From NCBI GenBank assembly GCA_021811635.1, contig JAJZNS010000011.1, positions 1 through 7,850 of the forward strand: DNA of 7,850 nt, read 5' to 3'. Of the stretch, positions 1 to 5,617 are shown one piece after another (the stretch's first letter is position 1; every line of letters starts with the position of its first letter). This DNA comes from Thermoplasmata archaeon (lineage in GTDB: Archaea > Thermoplasmatota > Thermoplasmata > Thermoplasmatales > Thermoplasmataceae). The notes beneath the pieces were generated by a model. The model was not told where the DNA came from and did not search any database. It saw only the letters and a list, made by a program, of their open reading frames with translations. The translations under genes were made by a program, and so were the position numbers.

Positions 1-441
1 GGGGGCAAGGCCTCAGCAGGTGCACCGCTTGGCCCTGCACTTGGCCCGCTTGGATTAAATCTTGGCCAGGTAATCAAGGATATCAACGAGAAGACCAAGG
101 CATTTGCAGGAATGCAGGTTCCAATATCGGTCATAATCACCGATCCAGCTTCGAAGAAATACGAGATTAAGGTGGGAGTGCCGCCAACCTCTGCCCTACT
201 CAAGAAGGAACTTGGAATCGAGAGCGCGTCCGGAAACAAGAAGGAGAAAATCGCTGCTGACGCTTCCCTCGAAGTCATCAAGAAAGTGGCTGCTTCCAAG
301 ATGACGTCAATGCTATCATACGATCTCAGGGGGGCTGTAATGGAGGTCCTTGGGACATGCGTGTCGATGGGGGTCAACGTTGAAGGCAAAGACCCGAAGG
401 AAGTGCAAAAGCTTATTATGAGCGGGTCAATCAAACTCTGA
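1..441 (+). CDS. rpl11: Large ribosomal subunit protein L11 (uL11), 5' end missing
   Basis: This is ribosomal protein L11, which binds the GTPase-associated region of 23S rRNA at the base of the stalk, where translation factors dock. The frame is open from the first base, and the first methionine in view (base 112) is internal. The N-terminal domain starts with the glycine/proline-rich stretch GGKASAGAPLGPALGPLG, the L11 signature of alternating Gly-Pro that contacts factors and, in bacteria, thiostrepton. The C-terminal rRNA-binding domain runs from about residue 70 of the visible part and ends in the family-typical segment MGVNVEGKDPKEVQKLI. There are 146 codons here. By comparison with archaeal L11, only about ten N-terminal residues should lie upstream of the window. 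It is the first visible gene of the stalk operon, 40 bp ahead of rpl1. Identity is certain; the start is not visible. Confidence 0.97.
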   Translation, partial: GGKASAGAPLGPALGPLGLNLGQVIKDINEKTKAFAGMQVPISVIITDPASKKYEIKVGVPPTSALLKKELGIESASGNKKEKIAADASLEVIKKVAASKMTSMLSYDLRGAVMEVLGTCVSMGVNVEGKDPKEVQKLIMSGSIKL

Positions 442-474
442 CCTGTAGGAGAGAGTATATCTCGCACGGACTAC

Positions 475-480
475 GGAGGT
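475..480 (+). promoter_or_regulatory. Shine-Dalgarno sequence of rpl1
   Basis: GGAGGT is a full match to the archaeal anti-SD. It ends one base before the ATG at 482 but 7 bases before the in-frame TTG at 488. The spacing therefore favours TTG 488 as the true start of L1, or else an unusually tight arrangement. Confidence 0.7.
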
Positions 481-481
481 A

Positions 482-1141
482 ATGCGTTTGCCGGAAGATG
501 GCATTTCAAAAACAATTGATGAAATAAAGAAGCAGTCGCCTGAGAGGAAATTCAGGGAGAGCATAGAGCTTGCAATCAACCTGAAGGATCTTGATCTTTC
601 TGATCCCAAGAACAGGGTAAATGAAGAAATTGTGCTGCCCAAGGGAAGAGGAAAAGACATTTCCGTGGCAGTTTTTGGCACGTCAGAGCTCAAGGAGAAG
701 GCCAAGAAGGCCACAAAAGCCGTCTATGGACCTGAAGACATCAATAAGTTCCTTGAGGACAAGAGAGAGTTCAAGAAGCTTGTCGAAAAAATTGACTTTT
801 TCATAGCCGAATCCACATTGATGGCTTCCATTGGTAAGTCGCTGGGTCAGATACTCGGACCAAGAGGTAAGATACCCAAACCCATCCCGCCAGGCCAGGA
901 TCCCGTTGCCATGATCTCCAGCCTTGGTAAAACCGTAAGGGCAAGAAGCCGTGACAAGAGGACGTTCCACGTACCGGTCGGTACCAGGGACATGAAGGAC
1001 GAGGATCTTGAGGAAAACATAAATGCAGTGCTAAGAAGGCTTGTCACCAAACTTGAAAAGGGGTATGGAAACATAGAATCAATTTTCGTAAAGACCACGA
1101 TGGGAAAGGCTGTCAAACTTGAAATTGGTGATCGCAAATGA
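482..1141 (+). CDS. rpl1: Large ribosomal subunit protein L1 (uL1)
   Basis: Ribosomal protein L1 forms the mobile L1 stalk that guides deacylated tRNA out of the E site. The protein is 219 aa, the usual archaeal length. The N-terminal part of domain I (about 1-65) carries NRVNEEIVLPKGRG. Domain II (about 66-160) contains the family signature LGPRGKIPKPIPP (125-137). The chain returns to domain I and ends with IFVKTTMGKAVKL (201-213), the conserved rRNA-binding loop. The start is ambiguous: ATG at 482 lies one base from the GGAGGT, whereas TTG at 488 has normal spacing and shortens the protein by two residues. The stop overlaps the rpl10 start as ATGA, so the two are probably translationally coupled. 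In Methanococcus, L1 represses its own operon by binding its mRNA early in the L1 gene. I did not identify such a site here. Confidence 0.97.
   Translation: MRLPEDGISKTIDEIKKQSPERKFRESIELAINLKDLDLSDPKNRVNEEIVLPKGRGKDISVAVFGTSELKEKAKKATKAVYGPEDINKFLEDKREFKKLVEKIDFFIAESTLMASIGKSLGQILGPRGKIPKPIPPGQDPVAMISSLGKTVRARSRDKRTFHVPVGTRDMKDEDLEENINAVLRRLVTKLEKGYGNIESIFVKTTMGKAVKLEIGDRK
1127..1133 (+). promoter_or_regulatory. Shine-Dalgarno sequence of rpl10 inside rpl1
   Basis: GGTGATC matches the part of the SD complementary to the GATCACC of the 16S rRNA 3' end. It sits 4 bases before the ATG at 1138. It is embedded in the Ile-Gly-Asp-Arg codons at the end of rpl1 and supports the overlapping start of rpl10. 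Confidence 0.7.
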
Positions 1142-2094
1142 GGAAACCAGCACAGTGGAAAGTGGAATTGGTTGACGATCTCTCAGATCGGCTTTCCAAG
1201 TCGAAAGTTTCTGCGATAGTGGGTATCAAGGGAATCAGCAACAATCAGTTGCAGAAGATTAGGAGAGACCTCCGCGGGGAAATGGAACTCAAGGTTACGC
1301 GCGGAACTCTGATCTGGAAAGCACTTGAAAAATCTGGAGTCAAGGGATTTGAGAACCTGAAGGAACTCGTTTCAGGACAGGTGGCGATTCTCACGACAGA
1401 CCGTTCTCCGAACGCAACGTTCGAGAAGCTCTCAAAAACAAAGCAGAAATCCCCCGCCAAAGGCGGTGAGGTTGCCGAGGATGACATAGTCGTAGAGGCG
1501 AGCGAAACATCGTTCCCTCCTGGCCCTATGGTCAGCGAGTTCCAGAAAGTTGGGCTCCAGACTGCAATCGAGAAGGGAAAAATTGTAATCAAGAAAGACA
1601 CAGTTCTTGTAAAGAAGGGAGAAACCATCTCGAAGGAGAAGGCAGCGGTGCTGAAAAAATTGGAGATTTTCCCGCTCACTGTAGGCATAGACATGAAGGG
1701 TGCCCTGTACGATGGCATATTCTTCGATGAAAGTGCTCTCTCAATAACTCCATCCAGTGTCCTGCAGGATGTATCACGTGCGCTGGTGACAGCAAAGAAG
1801 CTTGCGCTTGCCTCAAAGTTCATCGTGCCGGAAATAGTTCCAGAGCTTCTCGTCATGGCAAGGATAAATGCCGAGTCGCTTGCAATAGCTGCCGGGGTTG
1901 TTGATGAGGGCAGTATAGAGTTATTTATACTGAAAGCAATTAAGGATGCCGCTGCACTCAATTCGGTAGTCTCCCCAGGCGAGAACGTGCCGGAGAAGGC
2001 AGAGGAACCTAAAGCTAAAAAGGACAGGGAACCGGAGAAAAAGGAGAACATGGACGACCAGATATCTGAGGGTCTAGGAGCCCTGTTCGGATAA
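1138..2094 (+). CDS. rpl10: Large ribosomal subunit stalk base protein L10 (uL10, P0)
   Basis: This is the archaeal P0 protein, which anchors the L12 dimers to 23S rRNA and forms the stalk that recruits and activates translational GTPases. The protein has 318 residues. The rRNA-binding N-terminal domain (about 1-105) includes [11 protein letters not shown]. It is followed by the archaeal/eukaryotic-specific inserted domain (about 108-185), with the characteristic [16 protein letters not shown] (124-139). A helical spine (about 205-275) binds L12 dimers. A lysine/glutamate/proline-rich hinge (about 283-305) leads to the tail [14 protein letters not shown]. That tail matches the end of L12 and is the factor-binding peptide shared by P0 and P1. 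The ATG overlaps the rpl1 stop by 4 bases and the gene ends in tandem stops (TAA TAG). An AT-rich dyad with a TATA-like core lies inside the gene at 1911-1932. Confidence 0.97.
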   Translation: MRKPAQWKVELVDDLSDRLSKSKVSAIVGIKGISNNQLQKIRRDLRGEMELKVTRGTLIWKALEKSGVKGFENLKELVSGQVAILTTDRSPNATFEKLSKTKQKSPAKGGEVAEDDIVVEASETSFPPGPMVSEFQKVGLQTAIEKGKIVIKKDTVLVKKGETISKEKAAVLKKLEIFPLTVGIDMKGALYDGIFFDESALSITPSSVLQDVSRALVTAKKLALASKFIVPEIVPELLVMARINAESLAIAAGVVDEGSIELFILKAIKDAAALNSVVSPGENVPEKAEEPKAKKDREPEKKENMDDQISEGLGALFG

Positions 2095-2108
2095 TAGAGG
2101 AGAGAAAA

Positions 2109-2450
2109 ATGGAATATGTATATGGGGCTCTGCTCCTGCACTCAGCAGGATCGGAGATAGACGAAACAAAACTGAAGAAGGTACTTGAAGGAGCAGGCGT
2201 GAAGGCGGACGCAGCCAGGATTAAATCCATGGTGTCGAGTCTGCAGGGCGTGAACATCGATGAGGTCCTGAAGAACGCCGCATCGGCAACCGTATCGGCA
2301 GCACCCGCTGCCCAGGCTCAGTCACATGAAGCCACTCACGAGGGCGATAAGAAGGGCGGGAAGAAAGCGAAGGAGGAGCCTAAGGAAGAGAAGAAGCAGG
2401 AAGGCTCTGAGGACGATGCGCTTGCAGGCCTGAGTTCCCTTTTCGGATGA
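2109..2450 (+). CDS. rpl12: Large ribosomal subunit stalk protein L12 (P1-type)
   Basis: This is the archaeal L12/P1 protein, present as several dimers on each L10, which captures elongation and initiation factors through its C-terminal tail. It has 113 residues. The helical dimerisation domain [14 protein letters not shown]... runs to about residue 58 and includes [11 protein letters not shown]. An alanine-rich then strongly charged Lys/Glu hinge follows (about 59-101). The conserved tail [13 protein letters not shown] parallels the last residues of L10. GAGGAG at 2097-2102, 6 bases before the ATG, is a good SD. The gap to rpl10 is only 14 bp, so this is the same operon. It is an archaeal/eukaryotic P-type protein, unrelated in fold to bacterial L7/L12. 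Confidence 0.97.
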   Translation: MEYVYGALLLHSAGSEIDETKLKKVLEGAGVKADAARIKSMVSSLQGVNIDEVLKNAASATVSAAPAAQAQSHEATHEGDKKGGKKAKEEPKEEKKQEGSEDDALAGLSSLFG

Positions 2451-2458
2451 TCTGAGAA

Positions 2459-2638
2459 ATGGATCTTTCAAAAATCTATATTCTTGCCGTGAAGTTTATA
2501 ATTCCGGCATTATTCTTTATAATTTTCTCGTTCATCTACGTCGATATCCTTATGGTAATAGTCTCCGTGATCTGGCTCTTCATAGCTGTGTTTATAACAA
2601 TAATGAATGTCGAAGATTCTACCGGGCGCGGCATTTAA
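2459..2638 (+). CDS. Small two-helix membrane protein, unknown function
   Basis: This is a 59-codon gene (MDLSKIYILAVKFII... to ...EDSTGRGI, TAA at 2636-2638) that length filters easily miss. It starts 8 bp after the rpl12 stop, with TGATC at 2448-2452 as a plausible SD 6 bases before the ATG. The protein is almost entirely two hydrophobic helices, about residues 6-27 and 29-49, separated by a short Tyr-Val-Asp turn. A Lys near the N-terminus and a hydrophilic tail (NVEDSTGRGI) complete it. Too short a loop for independent segments suggests a helical hairpin in the membrane with both ends on the same side. I do not recognise a family. Its place as the last gene of the stalk operon suggests co-expression with ribosomal proteins, but does not show a ribosomal or secretion role. 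An uninterrupted hydrophobic frame and tight spacing make it likely to be real. Confidence 0.72.
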   Translation: MDLSKIYILAVKFIIPALFFIIFSFIYVDILMVIVSVIWLFIAVFITIMNVEDSTGRGI

Positions 2639-2719
2639 TAAAAGACTTGCCCAAATTCCGGGAGAATTCGCTATAACTGATCCAACCGGATTTGAGATTC
2701 AGTGCGGGAAGCGCCGGGT

Positions 2720-3181
2720 TTACGGCGTAAGTTTGAGTTCCTTCATCTTTTCCAGCACTTCAGATCCATGGGCCTTTGGAGAGACCTTTTCATAGACGTG
2801 GGCAATCTTACCGTCCCTGTCTATCAGGTACGTCACCCTGTTCGCATGCCCTGTCATGCCCTTTACCCCGTACTGAGTGACAATCTTTTTCGAGTCATCG
2901 GCCACAAGCGTAAAATTCAGGTTGTATTTTTCCTGGAACTTCTTGTGCGATTTCTGGCTATCGACGCTTACTCCAAGCACGGTTATGCCCTTTTCCTTGA
3001 ACTGGCTGAAATTGTCCCTGAAATTGCATGCTTCCGCGGTGCATCCTGGAGTATCATCCTTCGGATAAAAATAGAGAACAACCGGGGATCCCCTGAAGCT
3101 GCTCAGTTTCACATGCTTGCCGTCCTGATCCACTGATTCGAAATCCGGTGCCTTTGTTCCTGGTCTAAGCAGTTCTTCCAT
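2720..3181 (-). CDS. bcp: Thioredoxin-dependent thiol peroxidase, Bcp/PrxQ family peroxiredoxin
   Basis: A cytoplasmic peroxiredoxin that reduces hydrogen peroxide and organic hydroperoxides, using thioredoxin-like donors. The 153 residues match the usual Bcp/PrxQ length. The chain opens with LRPGTKAPDF, typical of the thioredoxin fold. The active site is YPKDDTPGCTAEACNFRD (residues 39-56), giving P40, T44 and the peroxidatic C47. C52 is five residues on, in the position of the resolving cysteine in E. coli Bcp. R115 in NRVTYLIDRDGKI completes the catalytic set. The gene is convergent with the stalk operon and lies 111 bp downstream of the CBS gene on the same strand. No SD is visible before the ATG, but an AT-rich element sits about 16-28 bases upstream, so a leaderless or short-leader transcript is likely. 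The stop codon lies in the loop of a small GC hairpin (2712-2727). Confidence 0.95.
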   Translation of the reverse strand: MEELLRPGTKAPDFESVDQDGKHVKLSSFRGSPVVLYFYPKDDTPGCTAEACNFRDNFSQFKEKGITVLGVSVDSQKSHKKFQEKYNLNFTLVADDSKKIVTQYGVKGMTGHANRVTYLIDRDGKIAHVYEKVSPKAHGSEVLEKMKELKLTP

Positions 3182-3196
3182 GGATTGACAATATTA

Positions 3197-3209
3197 CTTA
3201 TTAGTTAAG
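3197..3209 (-). promoter_or_regulatory. Putative TATA-type promoter element of bcp
   Basis: On the - strand this reads CTTAACTAATAAG, about 16-28 bases before the bcp ATG, in an otherwise SD-less upstream region. Position and composition fit an archaeal TATA box giving a very short leader. The match to the TTTATATA consensus is weak. Confidence 0.35.
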
Positions 3210-3292
3210 CGTTTCTAAAAGCCGACTCCGTCCCTCGTAATTCGAAGGGATTTTGGAATTCGCCATGAAAATCATGCGTTATTTATGGCAGG

Positions 3293-4387
3293 TCATCGCT
3301 TCTTCTGCTTGATCAGCCTTGCCTCATAACCCTCAAAGATCTCGTAGACGCATTTTCCGAAATTCCAGTCGTAGGAGTTCACGGACATGTAAATCTTCCC
3401 GGCAGTAAGACGGGTCCTGACTGAATATTTCGTGCTGCCCTCCGTGTTGTACCTGATCACGTGAATATTGAGCAGAGCAGATTTCACGCCAAACATCTTT
3501 CCCAGCTTCTGGGCAAACTTCTCACTCAGGCCGTAAGCGATGTCGTACAGATCCTCGTCACCTGGACCAAGGCCGGTGATGGTCACCAGGAGACCTTGCT
3601 TTCCGGCAGGCCTGGCGAGTATGTCAATGATGTCGTCGATCCCTATCACGCCGGTTATCTTCTGCGATGAGTCGACCACGGGAATTATGTGCATGCGCAG
3701 TTTTACCATCTCGCTGCATGCCTTGCTCAGCGGATCCCTGTCTGTAACGGACACAGGGTCATCCATCAGTGAGGAGACAATGACTTTTGACTTGCTCTTT
3801 TCCGAGGTGTATTGCCCGTACTGGATCCGCTGCCTGTCAGCCATTGTCATTTCCATAATGCTTTCAAGCCTCAGCACTCCGGCCAGTTTTCCTGAATCAT
3901 CGGAAACGGGAACTTCATATTCATCGAGCTTCCTCATGGCCTCGACTGCGTTCTCTATGGAATCACCAACGTTCACGGAAATTGGATCGACGGTCTTAAC
4001 CTCAAGCGCCATAATCCCGCTTACGTCACTGATCTCCTGTACGTATTTTGCGATGTCAAACCTGGAGAGTATTCCGACGAGCTTCTTCTTATCGGTTACA
4101 GGAAGTGCTGGCAGTCCGGAAGAATGGAGTTTCTGGACTGCGCTTAAGCTATCCTCATCCGGGGACAGTTCCGCGGTGGTGATCATGAAGGACGCAACCT
4201 TGGCCCTGGGCTGGATGCTCCTCCTGCGCATAATGTCCCTGTAAACAACCAGCCCCTGGTATTTGCCCCCCTTGATTAGAGGGAGGGAATGGATGCTGTT
4301 CTCCCTCATCTTGGTCAGTGCGGCAGAAAGAGGCTCTGATGCCTCCAGTGTTATGAGTTCCCTTGTCATCATCTGTTCAACTTTCAC
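3293..4387 (-). CDS. Four-CBS-domain protein with C-terminal HPF/RaiA-like ribosome hibernation domain
   Basis: The protein has 364 residues. Four CBS motifs can be read, at about 1-56, 62-118, 125-182 and 203-257. Each has the usual end pattern, for example GLVVYRDIM, GILSRFDIA and GVIGIDDII. Pairs of CBS motifs form Bateman modules that usually bind adenosyl ligands such as AMP, ATP or SAM. Residues about 266-364 are a different domain with the order strand (LLVTITG), helix (EDLYDIAYGLSEKFAQKLG), three strands (NIHVIRYN; TKYSVRTRLTAG; KIYMSVNSYD) and helix (GKCVYEIFEGYEARLIKQKKR). That beta-alpha-beta-beta-beta-alpha layout, the ITG start and the basic C-terminal helix match the HPF/RaiA fold, which blocks the ribosomal decoding site. 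The role as a ligand-gated ribosome inactivation factor is inference. The start is GTG, overlapping the upstream SHMT gene as GTGA, with GGTGAT 5 bases before it (4393-4398). Confidence 0.88.
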   Translation of the reverse strand: MKVEQMMTRELITLEASEPLSAALTKMRENSIHSLPLIKGGKYQGLVVYRDIMRRRSIQPRAKVASFMITTAELSPDEDSLSAVQKLHSSGLPALPVTDKKKLVGILSRFDIAKYVQEISDVSGIMALEVKTVDPISVNVGDSIENAVEAMRKLDEYEVPVSDDSGKLAGVLRLESIMEMTMADRQRIQYGQYTSEKSKSKVIVSSLMDDPVSVTDRDPLSKACSEMVKLRMHIIPVVDSSQKITGVIGIDDIIDILARPAGKQGLLVTITGLGPGDEDLYDIAYGLSEKFAQKLGKMFGVKSALLNIHVIRYNTEGSTKYSVRTRLTAGKIYMSVNSYDWNFGKCVYEIFEGYEARLIKQKKR

Positions 4388-5553
4388 TTGAAATCACCAT
4401 ACAGTGCGGATGCAATTTTCGTGACAGTACCTTTCACGTCCTCTCCGCGCAGGGAGGCCATGATCAGTTCGGAGATGCGGGACATGTCCTCATACCCCAG
4501 CCGTGAGATCTCCGAAGTACCTATTCTACCATCCCTATCCACTATGATATTGTTTCGCTCCAGTTTACTGGAAAGTTCCACGCGCGTGATTTCTTTCCTG
4601 TTAAGCCATCCGTCGTCTATCAGGAGCTGATGAGAATGTGAGAACCATGGCTTGAACCTTACGCCGAATCCCCTTTCAGAGAGTTCTGCGCCCAGTTTCC
4701 CGCTGTTTCTAACGACCCTTGAAGCGTACTCTCCGGCGTACTCCTTCATTTCCTCCAGTGTTACCCCAAGTGCTGCAATTCTAGCCAGGTGGGTATTATC
4801 CTGGATGTGCCATGTGAAACCTTCCTTCATGCCCACTAGCATGTCCGGATCGTTTGCCAGAATTATGCCACCCTGAGGACCGGGAAATGTTTTATGTGTG
4901 GATCCGAAAAGTACGGAGCAGTAGCTCATAACATCTTTCTGGAAAGCCCTGCCGGCAATGAGGCCCATCACATGCGATCCATCATAAACCAATCTGCTTG
5001 AAGAATCATCGCAGATATCCCTGATCCTCTTCAGGTCATATTCCCTGACGAATGCAGACTGGCCAAGCACTATCAGTGCAGGCCTTTCTGACTTGACCAT
5101 GGTTTCCAGCGCCTCATAATCAATCTCCTGCTCCGCGAAGTTGTATGGTATGGTGCCCTCCTCCACGCCGAGCAGTTTCGGGATGTAGGGGCTGTCATAG
5201 CCTGGATACCCCCCATTCTCTGTGGAAATATGGAGCATTTTCTGCCCGGGCCTTAACGTTGATCTCAGCACTGCAATAGCTGCAATGTGCCCCCCCACAG
5301 GGCTGACATCAGCAAGTTTCACCCCAAAAAGGGACTTTGCGGCTTCTATAGTCCTCTGATGGATTTCCTCAAAAATCGAGGTGCCGCCATAGTCGTTGAT
5401 TCCATTTTCGCCGATGTGGGAATACCTGCCGGAGAGATCCGATGAAAGCGCCTCCAGAGCCTTTTTTGACATGATGTTCTCTGAGGCCTGAAGGTTCAGG
5501 CAATTTCTTCTGTACTCATTGTGATTGCTGACAAGAGAGGATATGCTTTTCAT
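4384..5553 (-). CDS. glyA: Serine hydroxymethyltransferase-family PLP enzyme
   Basis: A fold-type I PLP enzyme most like SHMT, which interconverts serine and glycine while passing a one-carbon unit to a folate or archaeal pterin. The sequence shows NLQASEN (residues 20-26, with the catalytic Glu position), DYGG (54-57), SPVGGHIAAIAVL, DGSHVMGLIAG (191-201, with the Asp that pairs with the PLP nitrogen and the following His), GSTHKTFPGPQGG (217-229, K221 as the Schiff-base lysine) and GRIGTSEISRLG (342-353, R343 in the position of the substrate-carboxylate Arg). At 389 residues it is shorter than the usual 415-430, mainly at the C-terminus. The GGHLTHG segment of typical SHMTs, whose His stacks on PLP, appears as ENGGYPGYDS, with Tyr instead. 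Family is secure; exact substrate is less so. It heads an operon with the CBS protein and is divergent from the DP1 gene. GTGAT (5562-5566) lies 8 bases before the ATG. Confidence 0.85.
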   Translation of the reverse strand: MKSISSLVSNHNEYRRNCLNLQASENIMSKKALEALSSDLSGRYSHIGENGINDYGGTSIFEEIHQRTIEAAKSLFGVKLADVSPVGGHIAAIAVLRSTLRPGQKMLHISTENGGYPGYDSPYIPKLLGVEEGTIPYNFAEQEIDYEALETMVKSERPALIVLGQSAFVREYDLKRIRDICDDSSSRLVYDGSHVMGLIAGRAFQKDVMSYCSVLFGSTHKTFPGPQGGIILANDPDMLVGMKEGFTWHIQDNTHLARIAALGVTLEEMKEYAGEYASRVVRNSGKLGAELSERGFGVRFKPWFSHSHQLLIDDGWLNRKEITRVELSSKLERNNIIVDRDGRIGTSEISRLGYEDMSRISELIMASLRGEDVKGTVTKIASALYGDFK

Positions 5554-5567
5554 TGTGGGATATCACG

Positions 5568-5591
5568 CAAAAAATAAAAAAGTGTTTTAAC
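5568..5591. promoter_or_regulatory. Shared divergent promoter region between glyA and the DP1 gene
   Basis: Only 64 bp separate the two divergent starts. The core is an A/T tract: on the - strand TTTTTTATTTTTT lies 16-28 bases before the glyA ATG, preceded by TTAAAACAC. On the + strand TTTTAA (5585-5590) lies about 30 bases before the DP1 TTG. Either can serve as a TATA element for a short-leader transcript. The exact boxes cannot be fixed by eye. Confidence 0.5.
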
Positions 5592-5617
5592 CGCCCGAGA
5601 CTTTTAGCCTGATCACG

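Noticed and set aside
442..600. L1 autoregulatory mRNA-binding site like that of Methanococcus
   Set aside because: I could not find a convincing copy of the 23S L1-binding structure by eye in the leader or early rpl1. A covariance search would be needed.
1245..2141. 298-codon open frame on the - strand opposite rpl10
   Set aside because: It lies entirely against the certain rpl10 frame, its translation is serine/phenylalanine-rich with no family features, and it has no promoter or RBS. It is an antisense shadow.
2712..2727. GC hairpin (CGCCG/CGGCG) around the bcp stop codon as a terminator
   Set aside because: A 5-bp stem with no following T-tract on the - strand. Archaeal termination relies on T-rich runs, so it is not called as a terminator.
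2607..2795. 62-codon + strand frame bridging the small membrane gene and bcp
   Set aside because: It overlaps the ends of two better-supported genes, has no SD, and its composition changes with the frames beneath it.
3201..3275. 24-codon ATG frame on the - strand between the CBS gene and bcp
   Set aside because: Too short, no SD, no conserved look, and it runs through the likely bcp promoter.
3540..4244. 234-codon open frame on the + strand opposite the CBS gene
   Set aside because: Serine/methionine/isoleucine-rich shadow of the CBS-HPF coding strand. The CBS motifs on the - strand are unmistakable.
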